Assembly: GCA_020635035.1 (NCBI GenBank) | Contig: JACKAO010000004.1 | Coordinates: 1 to 64,000, forward strand | Source: Calditrichia bacterium | GTDB taxonomy: Bacteria > Calditrichota > Calditrichia > Calditrichales > J004 | Reading direction: 5' to 3' | Length of the DNA: 64,000 nucleotides | Shown here: in pieces, positions 42,286 to 50,946 of the stretch | How positions within the stretch are numbered: position 1 is the first letter of the stretch | Layout of the letters: every line of letters begins with the position of its first letter | Notes under the pieces: model-generated | What the model was told of the DNA's origin: nothing | Database searches by the model: none | Seen by the model: the letters and a program-made list of their open reading frames with translations, nothing else | Position numbers and translations under genes: made by a program

Positions 42286-45111
42286 ATGGCAGTTAAAAAC
42301 GTAATCACAGTAAAAGGTGCCCGTGAGCACAATCTAAAAAATATTGATGTAACTATTCCCCGAAATAAACTTGTTGTAATTACAGGACTATCAGGTTCAG
42401 GTAAATCGAGCCTGGCTTTCGATACGATCTATGCGGAAGGACAGCGCCGATATGTTGAGTCTCTTTCTGCTTATGCAAGGCAGTTTTTGGGACTTATGGA
42501 AAAGCCGGATGTTGATTATATCGACGGACTCTCTCCGGCGGTTTCGATCGAACAAAAATCAACTTCGCGAAATCCACGATCTACAGTTGGAACAGTAACC
42601 GAAATATATGATTATTATCGTCTTCTTTTTGCACGCGTGGGGAAATTGCATTCTCCAGAAACGGGTAAACCACTCGAAAAACAAACCGTTCAGCAAATTG
42701 CAGATACAATATTAACCTGGCCGGCAGGCACCCGTATACAGGTGATTGCCCCTGTAATCCGTGGCCGGAAGGGTGAATATAAAGAACTTTTTAATCAATT
42801 CCGCCGGGACGGTTTTGTCAGGGTCAGGATCGATGGCAAAGTTATTTCACTGGATGAAGATATTGATCTTGATAAAAAGAAAAAACACGATGTGGATCTT
42901 GTTATTGACCGCCTTGTTGTTGAAGATGGGGTTTTAAAGCGCTTGACGGAATCTGTTGAACTTGCGCTTAAACAATCGGAAGGAATTCTTTTTATAAACA
43001 AAGCCGACAGCAATGAAGATGTACTGTTCAGTGAGCATTATTTCGATCCTGCAACGCAAAAATCATATGAAGAACCTGCGCCACGAATTTTCTCATTCAA
43101 TAGTCCTTTCGGGGCTTGCCCAAAATGTGACGGACTGGGAGTTTTAACGGAGATTGACCCAAATCTGATTGTACCGGATGAAAATCTTTCCATAAGTCAG
43201 GGAGCAATAAAAGTTTTAACCCCGCGTAACGAAGGCTGGAACTATGAGATGGTTGAAAGTCTTGGGCGGCAGTTTGGATTTTCATTAAACACTCCCTGGA
43301 AAAAACTCCCGGATCGTATAAAAAATATTTTGATGTATGGTCTCGCTGACCAAAAAGTAAAGTTTATTTACAAACGCAAGAATGCCTATGTTGAATGGGA
43401 AAATAATTATGAAGGCGTTGTAAACAACCTTAAACGCCGTTACAAGCAAACGGCATCTATGCATATTCGTCGCTGGATTGAAGGCTTTATGAATAATATA
43501 TCCTGCAGTGAATGTAATGGTGCACGTTTGCGTCCTGAAGCATTGGCAGTTACGATTGAAGATAAAAATATTCATCAGCTTTCTGAGATGAGTATTAAAG
43601 AGAATATTCATTTTTTTGAAAATCTTAACCTGAGTGGCCAGGATCAGGAAATTGCATACCAGATTTTGAAAGAAGTCAAGCAAAGACTGCAGTTCTTAAA
43701 TAATGTTGGTCTGGAATATCTTACATTAAGCCGTGCTGCCGGAACACTATCCGGTGGAGAAGCACAACGAATCCGTCTGGCGACACAGATTGGTTCGCAG
43801 CTTGTTGGCGTGCTTTATATCCTGGATGAACCCAGTATTGGTTTGCACCAACGGGACAATCAAAAACTGATTCATACACTGGAGCATCTGCGTGATTTGG
43901 GAAACACAGTACTGGTCGTTGAGCATGACAAAGAAACTATGGAAGCGGCAGATTTCATCATTGATCTTGGGCCACGTGCGGGAAGACATGGTGGTGAAGT
44001 TGTTGCAACCGGGCCGGCTTCCAAAATAATCAAATCTAAAAACAGTCTTACAGGTAAGTATCTCTCCGGTGAAGAGCAGATCCAGCTCCCGGAAAAGCGC
44101 CGCAAAGGTAATGGGAAAAGTATTGAAATTGTAAATGCGCAGGGTAACAATCTGAAAAATGTCAGTGTCAAATTCCCGCTTGGAAAATTCATTTGTGTTA
44201 CCGGCGTCTCAGGATCAGGAAAAAGTACACTTGTTAACGAAACTTTATTTGCCGCTCTATCACGGCATTTTTATGGTTCAAAAAAGAATCCTTTATTGCA
44301 CAAAGAAATTAAAGGCCTGCAACATATTGATAAAGTAATTGATCTGGATCAGTCACCAATAGGCAGAACACCGCGTTCTAACCCGGCAACCTACACGGGT
44401 TTGTTTGCGCCGATTCGGGATTTATTCAGCCAGCTTCCCGAAGCAAAAATCCGTGGATATAAACCCGGAAGATTCAGTTTTAATGTGAAGGGCGGACGAT
44501 GCGAAGCCTGCGAAGGTGATGGTGTAAAAAAGATTGAGATGCATTTTCTGCCGGATGTTTATGTTCAATGCGAAGTGTGCAAGGGAAAGCGTTATAACCG
44601 GGAAACCCTGGAAATAAAATATAAAGGTAAGTCGATTGCTGATGTGCTTGATATGACAGTCGACCAGGCATTGGAATTTATGACAAACATCCCTGCGGTT
44701 AAACGTCGCCTGGAAACTTTGTCTGAAGTCGGTTTGGGATATATTCATCTGGGGCAGGCAGCAACCACACTATCTGGCGGGGAAGCACAACGTGTAAAAC
44801 TGGCAACCGAGCTATCCAAAATTGGTACCGGTAGTACATTTTATATCCTGGACGAACCAACGACCGGTCTCCATTTTGAAGATATCCGCATGTTGCTGAA
44901 TGTTTTAAACAGCCTTGTAGAAAAAGGGAATACGGTTCTGGTGATCGAGCACAATCTCGATGTTATTAAAACAGCCGACTGGATTATTGATATTGGTCCT
45001 GAAGGCGGTGATGCCGGCGGGAAAGTTGTTGCAGAAGGCACTCCTGAAACACTCACGAAAAATGAAAACTCCTATACGGGAAAATTTTTAATAAAAGAAT
45101 TGCAGCAATGA
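42286..45111 (+). CDS. uvrA: excinuclease ABC subunit A
   Basis: The 941-residue UvrA has two ABC cassettes: GLSGSGKSSLAFDT and SGGEAQRIRLATQIGS first, then GVSGSGKSTLVNE and SGGEAQRVKLATELSK. Zinc-finger Cys pairs occur in CPKCDGLG, CSECNGARL, CEACEGDG and CEVCKGKRY. It scans DNA for bulky lesions and loads UvrB for nucleotide excision repair. Its last codons overlap plsY by 4 bp. Length and motifs are normal. Confidence 0.98.
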   Translation: MAVKNVITVKGAREHNLKNIDVTIPRNKLVVITGLSGSGKSSLAFDTIYAEGQRRYVESLSAYARQFLGLMEKPDVDYIDGLSPAVSIEQKSTSRNPRSTVGTVTEIYDYYRLLFARVGKLHSPETGKPLEKQTVQQIADTILTWPAGTRIQVIAPVIRGRKGEYKELFNQFRRDGFVRVRIDGKVISLDEDIDLDKKKKHDVDLVIDRLVVEDGVLKRLTESVELALKQSEGILFINKADSNEDVLFSEHYFDPATQKSYEEPAPRIFSFNSPFGACPKCDGLGVLTEIDPNLIVPDENLSISQGAIKVLTPRNEGWNYEMVESLGRQFGFSLNTPWKKLPDRIKNILMYGLADQKVKFIYKRKNAYVEWENNYEGVVNNLKRRYKQTASMHIRRWIEGFMNNISCSECNGARLRPEALAVTIEDKNIHQLSEMSIKENIHFFENLNLSGQDQEIAYQILKEVKQRLQFLNNVGLEYLTLSRAAGTLSGGEAQRIRLATQIGSQLVGVLYILDEPSIGLHQRDNQKLIHTLEHLRDLGNTVLVVEHDKETMEAADFIIDLGPRAGRHGGEVVATGPASKIIKSKNSLTGKYLSGEEQIQLPEKRRKGNGKSIEIVNAQGNNLKNVSVKFPLGKFICVTGVSGSGKSTLVNETLFAALSRHFYGSKKNPLLHKEIKGLQHIDKVIDLDQSPIGRTPRSNPATYTGLFAPIRDLFSQLPEAKIRGYKPGRFSFNVKGGRCEACEGDGVKKIEMHFLPDVYVQCEVCKGKRYNRETLEIKYKGKSIADVLDMTVDQALEFMTNIPAVKRRLETLSEVGLGYIHLGQAATTLSGGEAQRVKLATELSKIGTGSTFYILDEPTTGLHFEDIRMLLNVLNSLVEKGNTVLVIEHNLDVIKTADWIIDIGPEGGDAGGKVVAEGTPETLTKNENSYTGKFLIKELQQ

Positions 45112-45713
45112 AGATTGAACTCTACCTGGCAGGATTTTTGGTTGCTTATCTTTTCGGATCTTTTCCGACGGCGTTTATTTTACTTAAATTGAAATACAAT
45201 CAGGATATTCGCAGCTCAGGATCCGGGAATGTGGGTGCATTAAATGCCATGCGTTCCAGTAAAAGTAAATTTGCCGGGCTTATTGTATTATTTATCGATC
45301 TTCTAAAAGGTGCATTTCCTGTTTACCTGGCACTAAATTATTTTCCATCGGATGCAATGTTGCATATTATTGTGATTTCGGCAGTTGTATACGGACATTG
45401 TTTCCCTGTCTGGCTCAGATTCCAGGGGGGACGCGGACTTGCTACAACTGCAGGAGCTTTAATTGTATTTAATCCTGTGCTTGTTGCTATCTGGCTGATT
45501 GCTTGGATTTTTTATTTTATCCTGATCCGGAAACATATTGTTGCCAACCTGATCGCTACATTCCTTCTGCCAATGATTGTGTTCCTGGGCAGAATACAAT
45601 TTTTTAATGATGACATTTTGTTGATGATTTTGCCTGTTTGTATGATTATTTTACTAAGACATCTGGAGCGTGTACCGGATGTTATTATTGAATCACTGGA
45701 AATAAAAAAATAA
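45108..45713 (+). CDS. plsY: glycerol-3-phosphate acyltransferase PlsY
   Basis: A membrane protein of 201 residues with about five helices. It has the PlsY motifs GSFPTAFIL and RSSGSGNVGALNAMRSSKS (motif 1), AVVYGHCFPVWLRFQGGRGLATTAG (motif 2) and a later RHLERV. PlsY uses acyl phosphate to acylate glycerol 3-phosphate, the first step of phospholipid synthesis. It overlaps the end of uvrA by 4 bp, so it is probably expressed with it. gcvT follows 75 bp later. Confidence 0.93.
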   Translation: MKIELYLAGFLVAYLFGSFPTAFILLKLKYNQDIRSSGSGNVGALNAMRSSKSKFAGLIVLFIDLLKGAFPVYLALNYFPSDAMLHIIVISAVVYGHCFPVWLRFQGGRGLATTAGALIVFNPVLVAIWLIAWIFYFILIRKHIVANLIATFLLPMIVFLGRIQFFNDDILLMILPVCMIILLRHLERVPDVIIESLEIKK

Positions 45714-45788
45714 CTGATTTGACGTAACTCCGGCGGTGATCTTTAGTTGTGAGTTTTCTTCTTTACCCGTCAAAAAAGGAGCTGGAAA

Positions 45789-46865
45789 ATGGAATTAAAA
45801 CATACTGCCCTGCATGATATTCATGTTAAACTGGGTGCAAAAATGGTTGAATTTGCCGGTTATCATATGCCGATCCAATATAAAGGTATTCGCGAAGAAC
45901 ATCGCCGCGTGCGTGAAACAGTTGGTGTATTTGATGTTTCTCATATGGGTGAGATAGAAATAAAAGGTGATAAAGCTCTGGAAATGGTTCAAAAAATATC
46001 AACCAATGATGCTGCAGCCCTGCACATCGGTCAGGCACAATACAGTGCCATGTGTTATGCTGATGGTGGCATTGTTGATGATATTCTTGTGTATCGTTTT
46101 TCGGATAAGTTTTTGCTTGTTGTAAATGCCGCCAATAAAGTGAAAGATCTGGAATGGCTCCTTGAAAATAAAATTCAGGGTTGTGAGATAGTTGATATCA
46201 GCGATGAAATTACGCAACTGGCAGTTCAGGGTAAAAAGGCTGAAGCGACTCTGCAAAAATTAACCAGCAATAATCTCGCAGAAATCGGATTTTATCATTT
46301 TGTTACAGGAAACCTTGGCGGTGCCCAGATGATTATCTCGCGCACTGGCTATACAGGAGAACCGGGTTTTGAGCTTTACTTTGAGAACCAGTACGCCGAG
46401 CAGATATGGACGGCTGTTTTTGAAGCGGGTGTGGAATTTAATATCGAGCCAATCGGTTTGGCAGCGCGTGATTCCCTGCGCCTTGAAAAAAAGATGTGCC
46501 TGTATGGTAATGATATCGACAATACTACGAATCCCCTGGAAGCAGGATTAGGCTGGATAACCAAGCTTGATAAAGGCAGTTTTATAGGCCGTGATGCCCT
46601 GGTTAAAATCAAGGAGCATGGACTGGAGAGAAAACTGGTTGCTTTTACATTAAATGAAGCAGGATTTCCAAGAAAAGGCTATAAAATTTTCCATAATAAT
46701 ATGGAGTTGGGTGTCGTAACCAGCGGTACGGTTTCACCTATCCTGGAAAAGGGTATAGGTTTGGGATATGTTGATAGTGAATATTCAAAGATTAATACTG
46801 AAATTCAGATTGAGATTAGAAATAAGAAAGTCCCTGCAAAAATAATCAAACCACCTTTTGTTTGA
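45789..46865 (+). CDS. gcvT: glycine cleavage system T protein (aminomethyltransferase)
   Basis: The product has 358 residues and the GcvT profile: MVEFAGYHMPIQYKG at the N-terminus, DVSHMGEIEIKG, then YCGYTGE-type SRTGYTGEPGFELYF, GLAARDSLRLEKKMCLYG and the C-terminal barrel end TSGTVSPILEKGIGLGY. It transfers the methylene group of the aminomethyl-lipoyl H protein to tetrahydrofolate. Partner genes gcvH and gcvP are not in the window. A strong AGGAG Shine-Dalgarno precedes the ATG. No glycine riboswitch is visible in the 75 bp leader. Confidence 0.93.
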   Translation: MELKHTALHDIHVKLGAKMVEFAGYHMPIQYKGIREEHRRVRETVGVFDVSHMGEIEIKGDKALEMVQKISTNDAAALHIGQAQYSAMCYADGGIVDDILVYRFSDKFLLVVNAANKVKDLEWLLENKIQGCEIVDISDEITQLAVQGKKAEATLQKLTSNNLAEIGFYHFVTGNLGGAQMIISRTGYTGEPGFELYFENQYAEQIWTAVFEAGVEFNIEPIGLAARDSLRLEKKMCLYGNDIDNTTNPLEAGLGWITKLDKGSFIGRDALVKIKEHGLERKLVAFTLNEAGFPRKGYKIFHNNMELGVVTSGTVSPILEKGIGLGYVDSEYSKINTEIQIEIRNKKVPAKIIKPPFV

Positions 46866-46891
46866 TTTTCCAATAGGCATATCCCGGCAGC

Positions 46892-47602
46892 ATGTTCGAT
46901 ATTTATAAATTTTATTCAGGATTTTACATCTCCGAAGAGACCGGAAACAATGCATTTTCTTTTCAGCAAAGGTCGCTCAAAGAAATATTTGTAGCGCCTG
47001 TGATCCCTGGTGATTTAAATGATTTATCTGTCGGTGATAAAATTGCCTTTTGCGAGATTGAAAATGGAATTGAAAAAAGTTTCCCCGGGCTGCAGAATTT
47101 TATTCATTTAAAGCGGCCAAATCAGGAAATAATCATTTTTGATAATCACAACCATGCTTTCTTTTTCTGGGCGTATGCTTTGAGCTGCGGATTGATAATG
47201 AAGAACAGTCTGCTTGTTCATGTAGATCAGCACAGTGATTTGTGGGAACCCCCATCATATATGGATCCTGCTGAAATGTCAAATGATGGAGCTGTTTTTA
47301 ACTACACAAATTCGGTGCTTAGTGTTGGTACATTTATTAAACCGGCACTTAAGTGCGGTATCTTTAATGCTGCAGAAATAATTGATGGCAATGAAGGGTT
47401 AAAAAAAAGTTATGCAGATGAAATCGTTCTTGATATTGATATGGATTTTTTTGCTGCCGAAATGGATTTTGTACCGCATGATCTTAAAATTGAAAAAACG
47501 AGAGAATATATTCAAAAAGCGCGGTTTATTACAATTGCGACCAGTCCTTTTTTTATTGATCAACAAAAAGCAATTAAACTCATTCCACAGCTTTTATCCT
47601 GA
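46892..47602 (+). CDS. UPF0489 family protein (arginase-fold, peptide arginase-like)
   Basis: The product has 236 residues. UPF0489 motifs are IIIFDNHNHAFFFWAYA, LLVHVDQHSDLW and VLDIDMDFFAAEMDF, three Asp/His clusters that look like the dinuclear metal site of the ureohydrolase (arginase) fold. As I recall, OspR-type peptide arginases that turn Arg to Ornithine in ribosomal peptides belong to this family. No precursor peptide or radical SAM gene is nearby, so the native substrate may be something else. It lies 27 bp after gcvT on the same strand. Confidence 0.7.
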   Translation: MFDIYKFYSGFYISEETGNNAFSFQQRSLKEIFVAPVIPGDLNDLSVGDKIAFCEIENGIEKSFPGLQNFIHLKRPNQEIIIFDNHNHAFFFWAYALSCGLIMKNSLLVHVDQHSDLWEPPSYMDPAEMSNDGAVFNYTNSVLSVGTFIKPALKCGIFNAAEIIDGNEGLKKSYADEIVLDIDMDFFAAEMDFVPHDLKIEKTREYIQKARFITIATSPFFIDQQKAIKLIPQLLS

Positions 47603-47718
47603 AAACACTTTTCTAAACTGAATATAATTAACAAATTATCCCGGAATGTGCAGTTTTACCCTTATTTGGAATAAAATTCTAGTTTAGTTATATTTCGGCA
47701 CACGTTAAAACAATAAAA

Positions 47719-50142
47719 ATGAAAAAAAAACAAGTAAAAAGCACGTCTTCACACACACATACCGGCCAACAGGTTAGCGGCCTTATTTTAATGGGAATAT
47801 CGGCTTTGGTCTTTTTAGCGATAATTTCCTATAACCTTGGCGATCCTGTTAATATTAATGTTGAAGACAATCCTGTTAAAACTTACAACTGGCTTGGCCC
47901 TTTAGGTGCAGCATTATCGCATTTCCTTATGCAGTGGACGCTTGGATATGCTATCATTGCCTTGCCGATCATTACATTTCTTATAGGTTTGTATCTTTTC
48001 CGCAAGCAGATACTTTCTTCTCATTTTACAACTTTTGCAAAAATAACTGCCTGGGCTATACTGGTATCAATTGTACTTGCCTTTCCTGCTGCTATAAGAT
48101 CCGCAGGAAATATAATTGAGTATTATCCAAGTGGATTGATCGGCGGCTGGATAGCGTCCAAGTTTGTTTTGTATCTCGGGAAGATCGGCGCAGTATTACT
48201 ATTATTTCTGCTAACACTTGTTGTAATTTTTATTAGCATCAACTTTGAAATAAATGCAGCAATAATCTTTGTATCTGCCGAATTTCAGCGTTTACGGGAA
48301 TTATTTCAGGCAAAAATGGCATCCTGGCGTGAAAACAGAATAAAACGCGCTCAGGAAAAAGAACTGGAAAAAACCGCCAAAGCCAGGGAAAAAGCTGAAA
48401 AAGCAGAACCTGAAATACGAACTGAAATGAAAGAAGAAGTACATCCTGAAATTCAGCAGGATACAGCATTTGAACAAAATAACACTGAACCGGAATTCAG
48501 TGAACCACTTCATACAGAAATAACCGATGATGAACTTGATGATATCCCTTATCAGGAAAACAGCGTTTTTGAAGAAAACATCGAAACAGCACAAGGTGAT
48601 GTGGATTTTGAACTAAAAGAAGAAGTTGAAGAAGAACAATTAGACTATGATGACCTTGTAAGAGAAAGCATCGCCCGTTTTAAATTTCCATCAATTGATC
48701 TCCTGAACAGCCCGCCCAAAGACCGTAAAATGATCACTAAGGAAGAACTTAAATCCAATGCTGAGCTTTTGGAATTAAAGCTGCTTGATTATGGAGTTAA
48801 GGCAAAAGTTGTGCGGGTAACAGCAGGACCGGTTATCACTTTGTACGAGTTGCAGCCGGCTCCTGGAGTGAAGGTTAGTTCAATTACTAACCTGGAAAAC
48901 GACCTGGCTTTAGCTATGGAAGCACGTGGTATTCGGATTATTGCACCAATCCCCGGCAAAGCAGCAGTGGGAATTGAGATTCCGAACAGAAATCCGCAGA
49001 TGGTTTATCTGAAATCACTTATACGTTCAGAGAAATTTAATCAGCAGCACTACGAGTTACCACTTGCAGTCGGAAAAGCAATCAATGGTGAATCATTTAT
49101 TGTAGATTTGATAAAGATGCCGCATTTGCTCATTGCCGGTGCGACGGGTGCCGGAAAAAGTGTGGGGATCAATACAATTATTTGTTCACTGCTTTACTCT
49201 GTCGATCCAGGGAAAGTAAAATTTGTAATGGTGGATCCTAAAAAACTCGAGTTGTCATTGTATCGCGAACTGAAAGAGCACTACCTGTTGTGGCGGCCCG
49301 ATCTTGATGAAGAAGTAATTACCAAGCCCAATAATGCCGTAAGTATGCTGAATACAATGGTCCTGGAGATGGAACGCCGTCAGGAAAGAATGCATCACCT
49401 GGGTGTGCGAAACATCCGTGAATACAATGCAAAAATCCAAAAAAACCCAAAAATTTACAAAAAGACCGAACATCAGCAAATGCCATATATTGTTGTCCTG
49501 ATAGACGAGCTTGCTGATTTGATGATGGTGGCGTCGAAGGAAGTGGAGCTGCCGATTGCACGCCTGGCACAGATGGCAAGGGCAGGGGGTATCCATATGA
49601 TTGTTGCGACTCAGCGCCCCAGCGTTGATGTAATAACCGGATTAATTAAAGCAAACTTACCGGCACGGCTGGCTTATCAGGTGGCTACCAAAGTCGACTC
49701 AAGGACAATTCTGGATGTAAATGGGGCGGAGCAATTATTGGGCAATGGAGATCTGTTGTTTAAAATTACAGGAACGGCAAAACCTGTCAGATTACAAAAT
49801 CCGTTTGTTGCAACTGAAGAAGTTGAATTGATTATCAATCATATTAAAAAACAACCAAAGCTTCCCTATTACAGTTTGCCGCAGCCAAGCGAATCCCGTC
49901 GGGAATCATTCGAAGATGGTATCACTGGTGAACGTGATCAGCTGTATGAAGATGCACGGGCTATCGTAGTTCAAAGTCAGCAGGGCAGCATTTCGCTTTT
50001 ACAAAGACGCCTGAAAATCGGTTATTCACGTGCTGCACGGCTTATCGACGAAATGGAAGAAGAAGGTGTAGTGGGGCAAGCTATTGGGGGTAAACCGCGT
50101 GAAGTACTGATGTCACCACAGGAACTAAATCAACTATCCTGA
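47719..50142 (+). CDS. ftsK: DNA translocase FtsK/SpoIIIE
   Basis: The product has 807 residues. Four membrane helices lie in the N-terminal 190 residues, followed by a charged, acidic linker (about 195-320). The motor domain has Walker A GATGAGKS (474-481), Walker B in VVLIDELADLMM, and the RecA-like sequence TQRPSVDVITGLIKANLPARLAYQVA. The C-terminal winged-helix gamma domain ends RRLKIGYSRAARLIDEMEEEGVVG. It pumps DNA through the septum and activates XerCD at dif. A lolA gene follows 41 bp later. Confidence 0.96.
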   Translation: MKKKQVKSTSSHTHTGQQVSGLILMGISALVFLAIISYNLGDPVNINVEDNPVKTYNWLGPLGAALSHFLMQWTLGYAIIALPIITFLIGLYLFRKQILSSHFTTFAKITAWAILVSIVLAFPAAIRSAGNIIEYYPSGLIGGWIASKFVLYLGKIGAVLLLFLLTLVVIFISINFEINAAIIFVSAEFQRLRELFQAKMASWRENRIKRAQEKELEKTAKAREKAEKAEPEIRTEMKEEVHPEIQQDTAFEQNNTEPEFSEPLHTEITDDELDDIPYQENSVFEENIETAQGDVDFELKEEVEEEQLDYDDLVRESIARFKFPSIDLLNSPPKDRKMITKEELKSNAELLELKLLDYGVKAKVVRVTAGPVITLYELQPAPGVKVSSITNLENDLALAMEARGIRIIAPIPGKAAVGIEIPNRNPQMVYLKSLIRSEKFNQQHYELPLAVGKAINGESFIVDLIKMPHLLIAGATGAGKSVGINTIICSLLYSVDPGKVKFVMVDPKKLELSLYRELKEHYLLWRPDLDEEVITKPNNAVSMLNTMVLEMERRQERMHHLGVRNIREYNAKIQKNPKIYKKTEHQQMPYIVVLIDELADLMMVASKEVELPIARLAQMARAGGIHMIVATQRPSVDVITGLIKANLPARLAYQVATKVDSRTILDVNGAEQLLGNGDLLFKITGTAKPVRLQNPFVATEEVELIINHIKKQPKLPYYSLPQPSESRRESFEDGITGERDQLYEDARAIVVQSQQGSISLLQRRLKIGYSRAARLIDEMEEEGVVGQAIGGKPREVLMSPQELNQLS

Positions 50143-50183
50143 GTTTTGCTTCTATAATTTAAAATTTATTTAAAAGGAAAAAT

Positions 50184-50816
50184 ATGAGAAAATTTTATCT
50201 GATTTTTGCATTGCTGTTTATGATTCAAATGTCATTTGCGCAGGATGTGGAAGATATCATTGAAGAAGTACAGGATAAATATGATGAAATAGAAGACCTG
50301 ACGGCAACATTTAAACAGATAGAAGCTTTTAAACTAACAGGAACAGTTAGCGAAACAACCGGAAAAATTTTTATTAAAGGTGGCGTAAAATACAGGTTTG
50401 AATCGGATGACCAGGTTATTACGACCGATGGTCAAACCGTTTGGACATACAATGCTATCAATAAACAATTGATAATTGATAACGTTCGGAAAAACTCGGG
50501 TGCTTTATTACCAAGGGATATGCTCTTTAAATACCCGAAGGAATATTTTTCAACACTTGTAAAAACGGAAGATATGGATGGAAATAAAGTTTATGTAATC
50601 AAACTGGATCCGCGCAGTAATGTGCATGGGTATGTTAAAAGTATGAAAATCTGGGTCAGTGATGATGAATGGCTTATTAATAAAATTGAAACAACAGATT
50701 TAAATGATAATACCAGCACGTTTGAAATATCTGATTTAAAAATTGATAAAGGGTTATCCGATAGCTTGTTCTCATTCCAGCCCGGAGAAGGTGATCAGGT
50801 AGTGGACATGCGTTAA
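50184..50816 (+). CDS. lolA: outer-membrane lipoprotein carrier protein LolA family
   Basis: The product has 210 residues with a signal peptide (MRKFYLIFALLFMIQMSFA). The LolA/LolB-fold pattern starts with VEDIIEEVQDKYDEIEDLTATFKQ, then GKIFIKGGVKYRFESDDQVITTDGQTVWTYN-type strands and FEISDLKIDKGLSDSLFSF at the end. It should ferry lipoproteins across the periplasm. The LolA behind FtsK arrangement is common in bacteria, which supports the call. Many lipoproteins are encoded in this window. Confidence 0.88.
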   Translation: MRKFYLIFALLFMIQMSFAQDVEDIIEEVQDKYDEIEDLTATFKQIEAFKLTGTVSETTGKIFIKGGVKYRFESDDQVITTDGQTVWTYNAINKQLIIDNVRKNSGALLPRDMLFKYPKEYFSTLVKTEDMDGNKVYVIKLDPRSNVHGYVKSMKIWVSDDEWLINKIETTDLNDNTSTFEISDLKIDKGLSDSLFSFQPGEGDQVVDMR

Positions 50817-50867
50817 ATCCACTCTTATTATTTTCCTTAAACAAAAGAATTATTTAAATTTATGATC

Positions 50868-50897
50868 TTGTAAAAAATACCGATTTTGCGCTAATTA
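50868..50897 (+). promoter_or_regulatory. possible promoter of the tyrosine autokinase gene
   Basis: TTGTAA (50868-50873), 18-base spacer, TAATTA (50892-50897). Weaker than the other promoters listed, but correctly placed about 45 bases before the TTG start at 50947, with AGGAGA at 50935-50940. Confidence 0.3.
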
Positions 50898-50946
50898 CAT
50901 TTCACAAAAAACAAATGCTTAGGTTTCATCTTTAGGAGAAATACTG

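Noticed and set aside
45714..45788. Glycine riboswitch before gcvT
   Set aside because: The leader is only 75 bp and lacks the tandem aptamer pattern.
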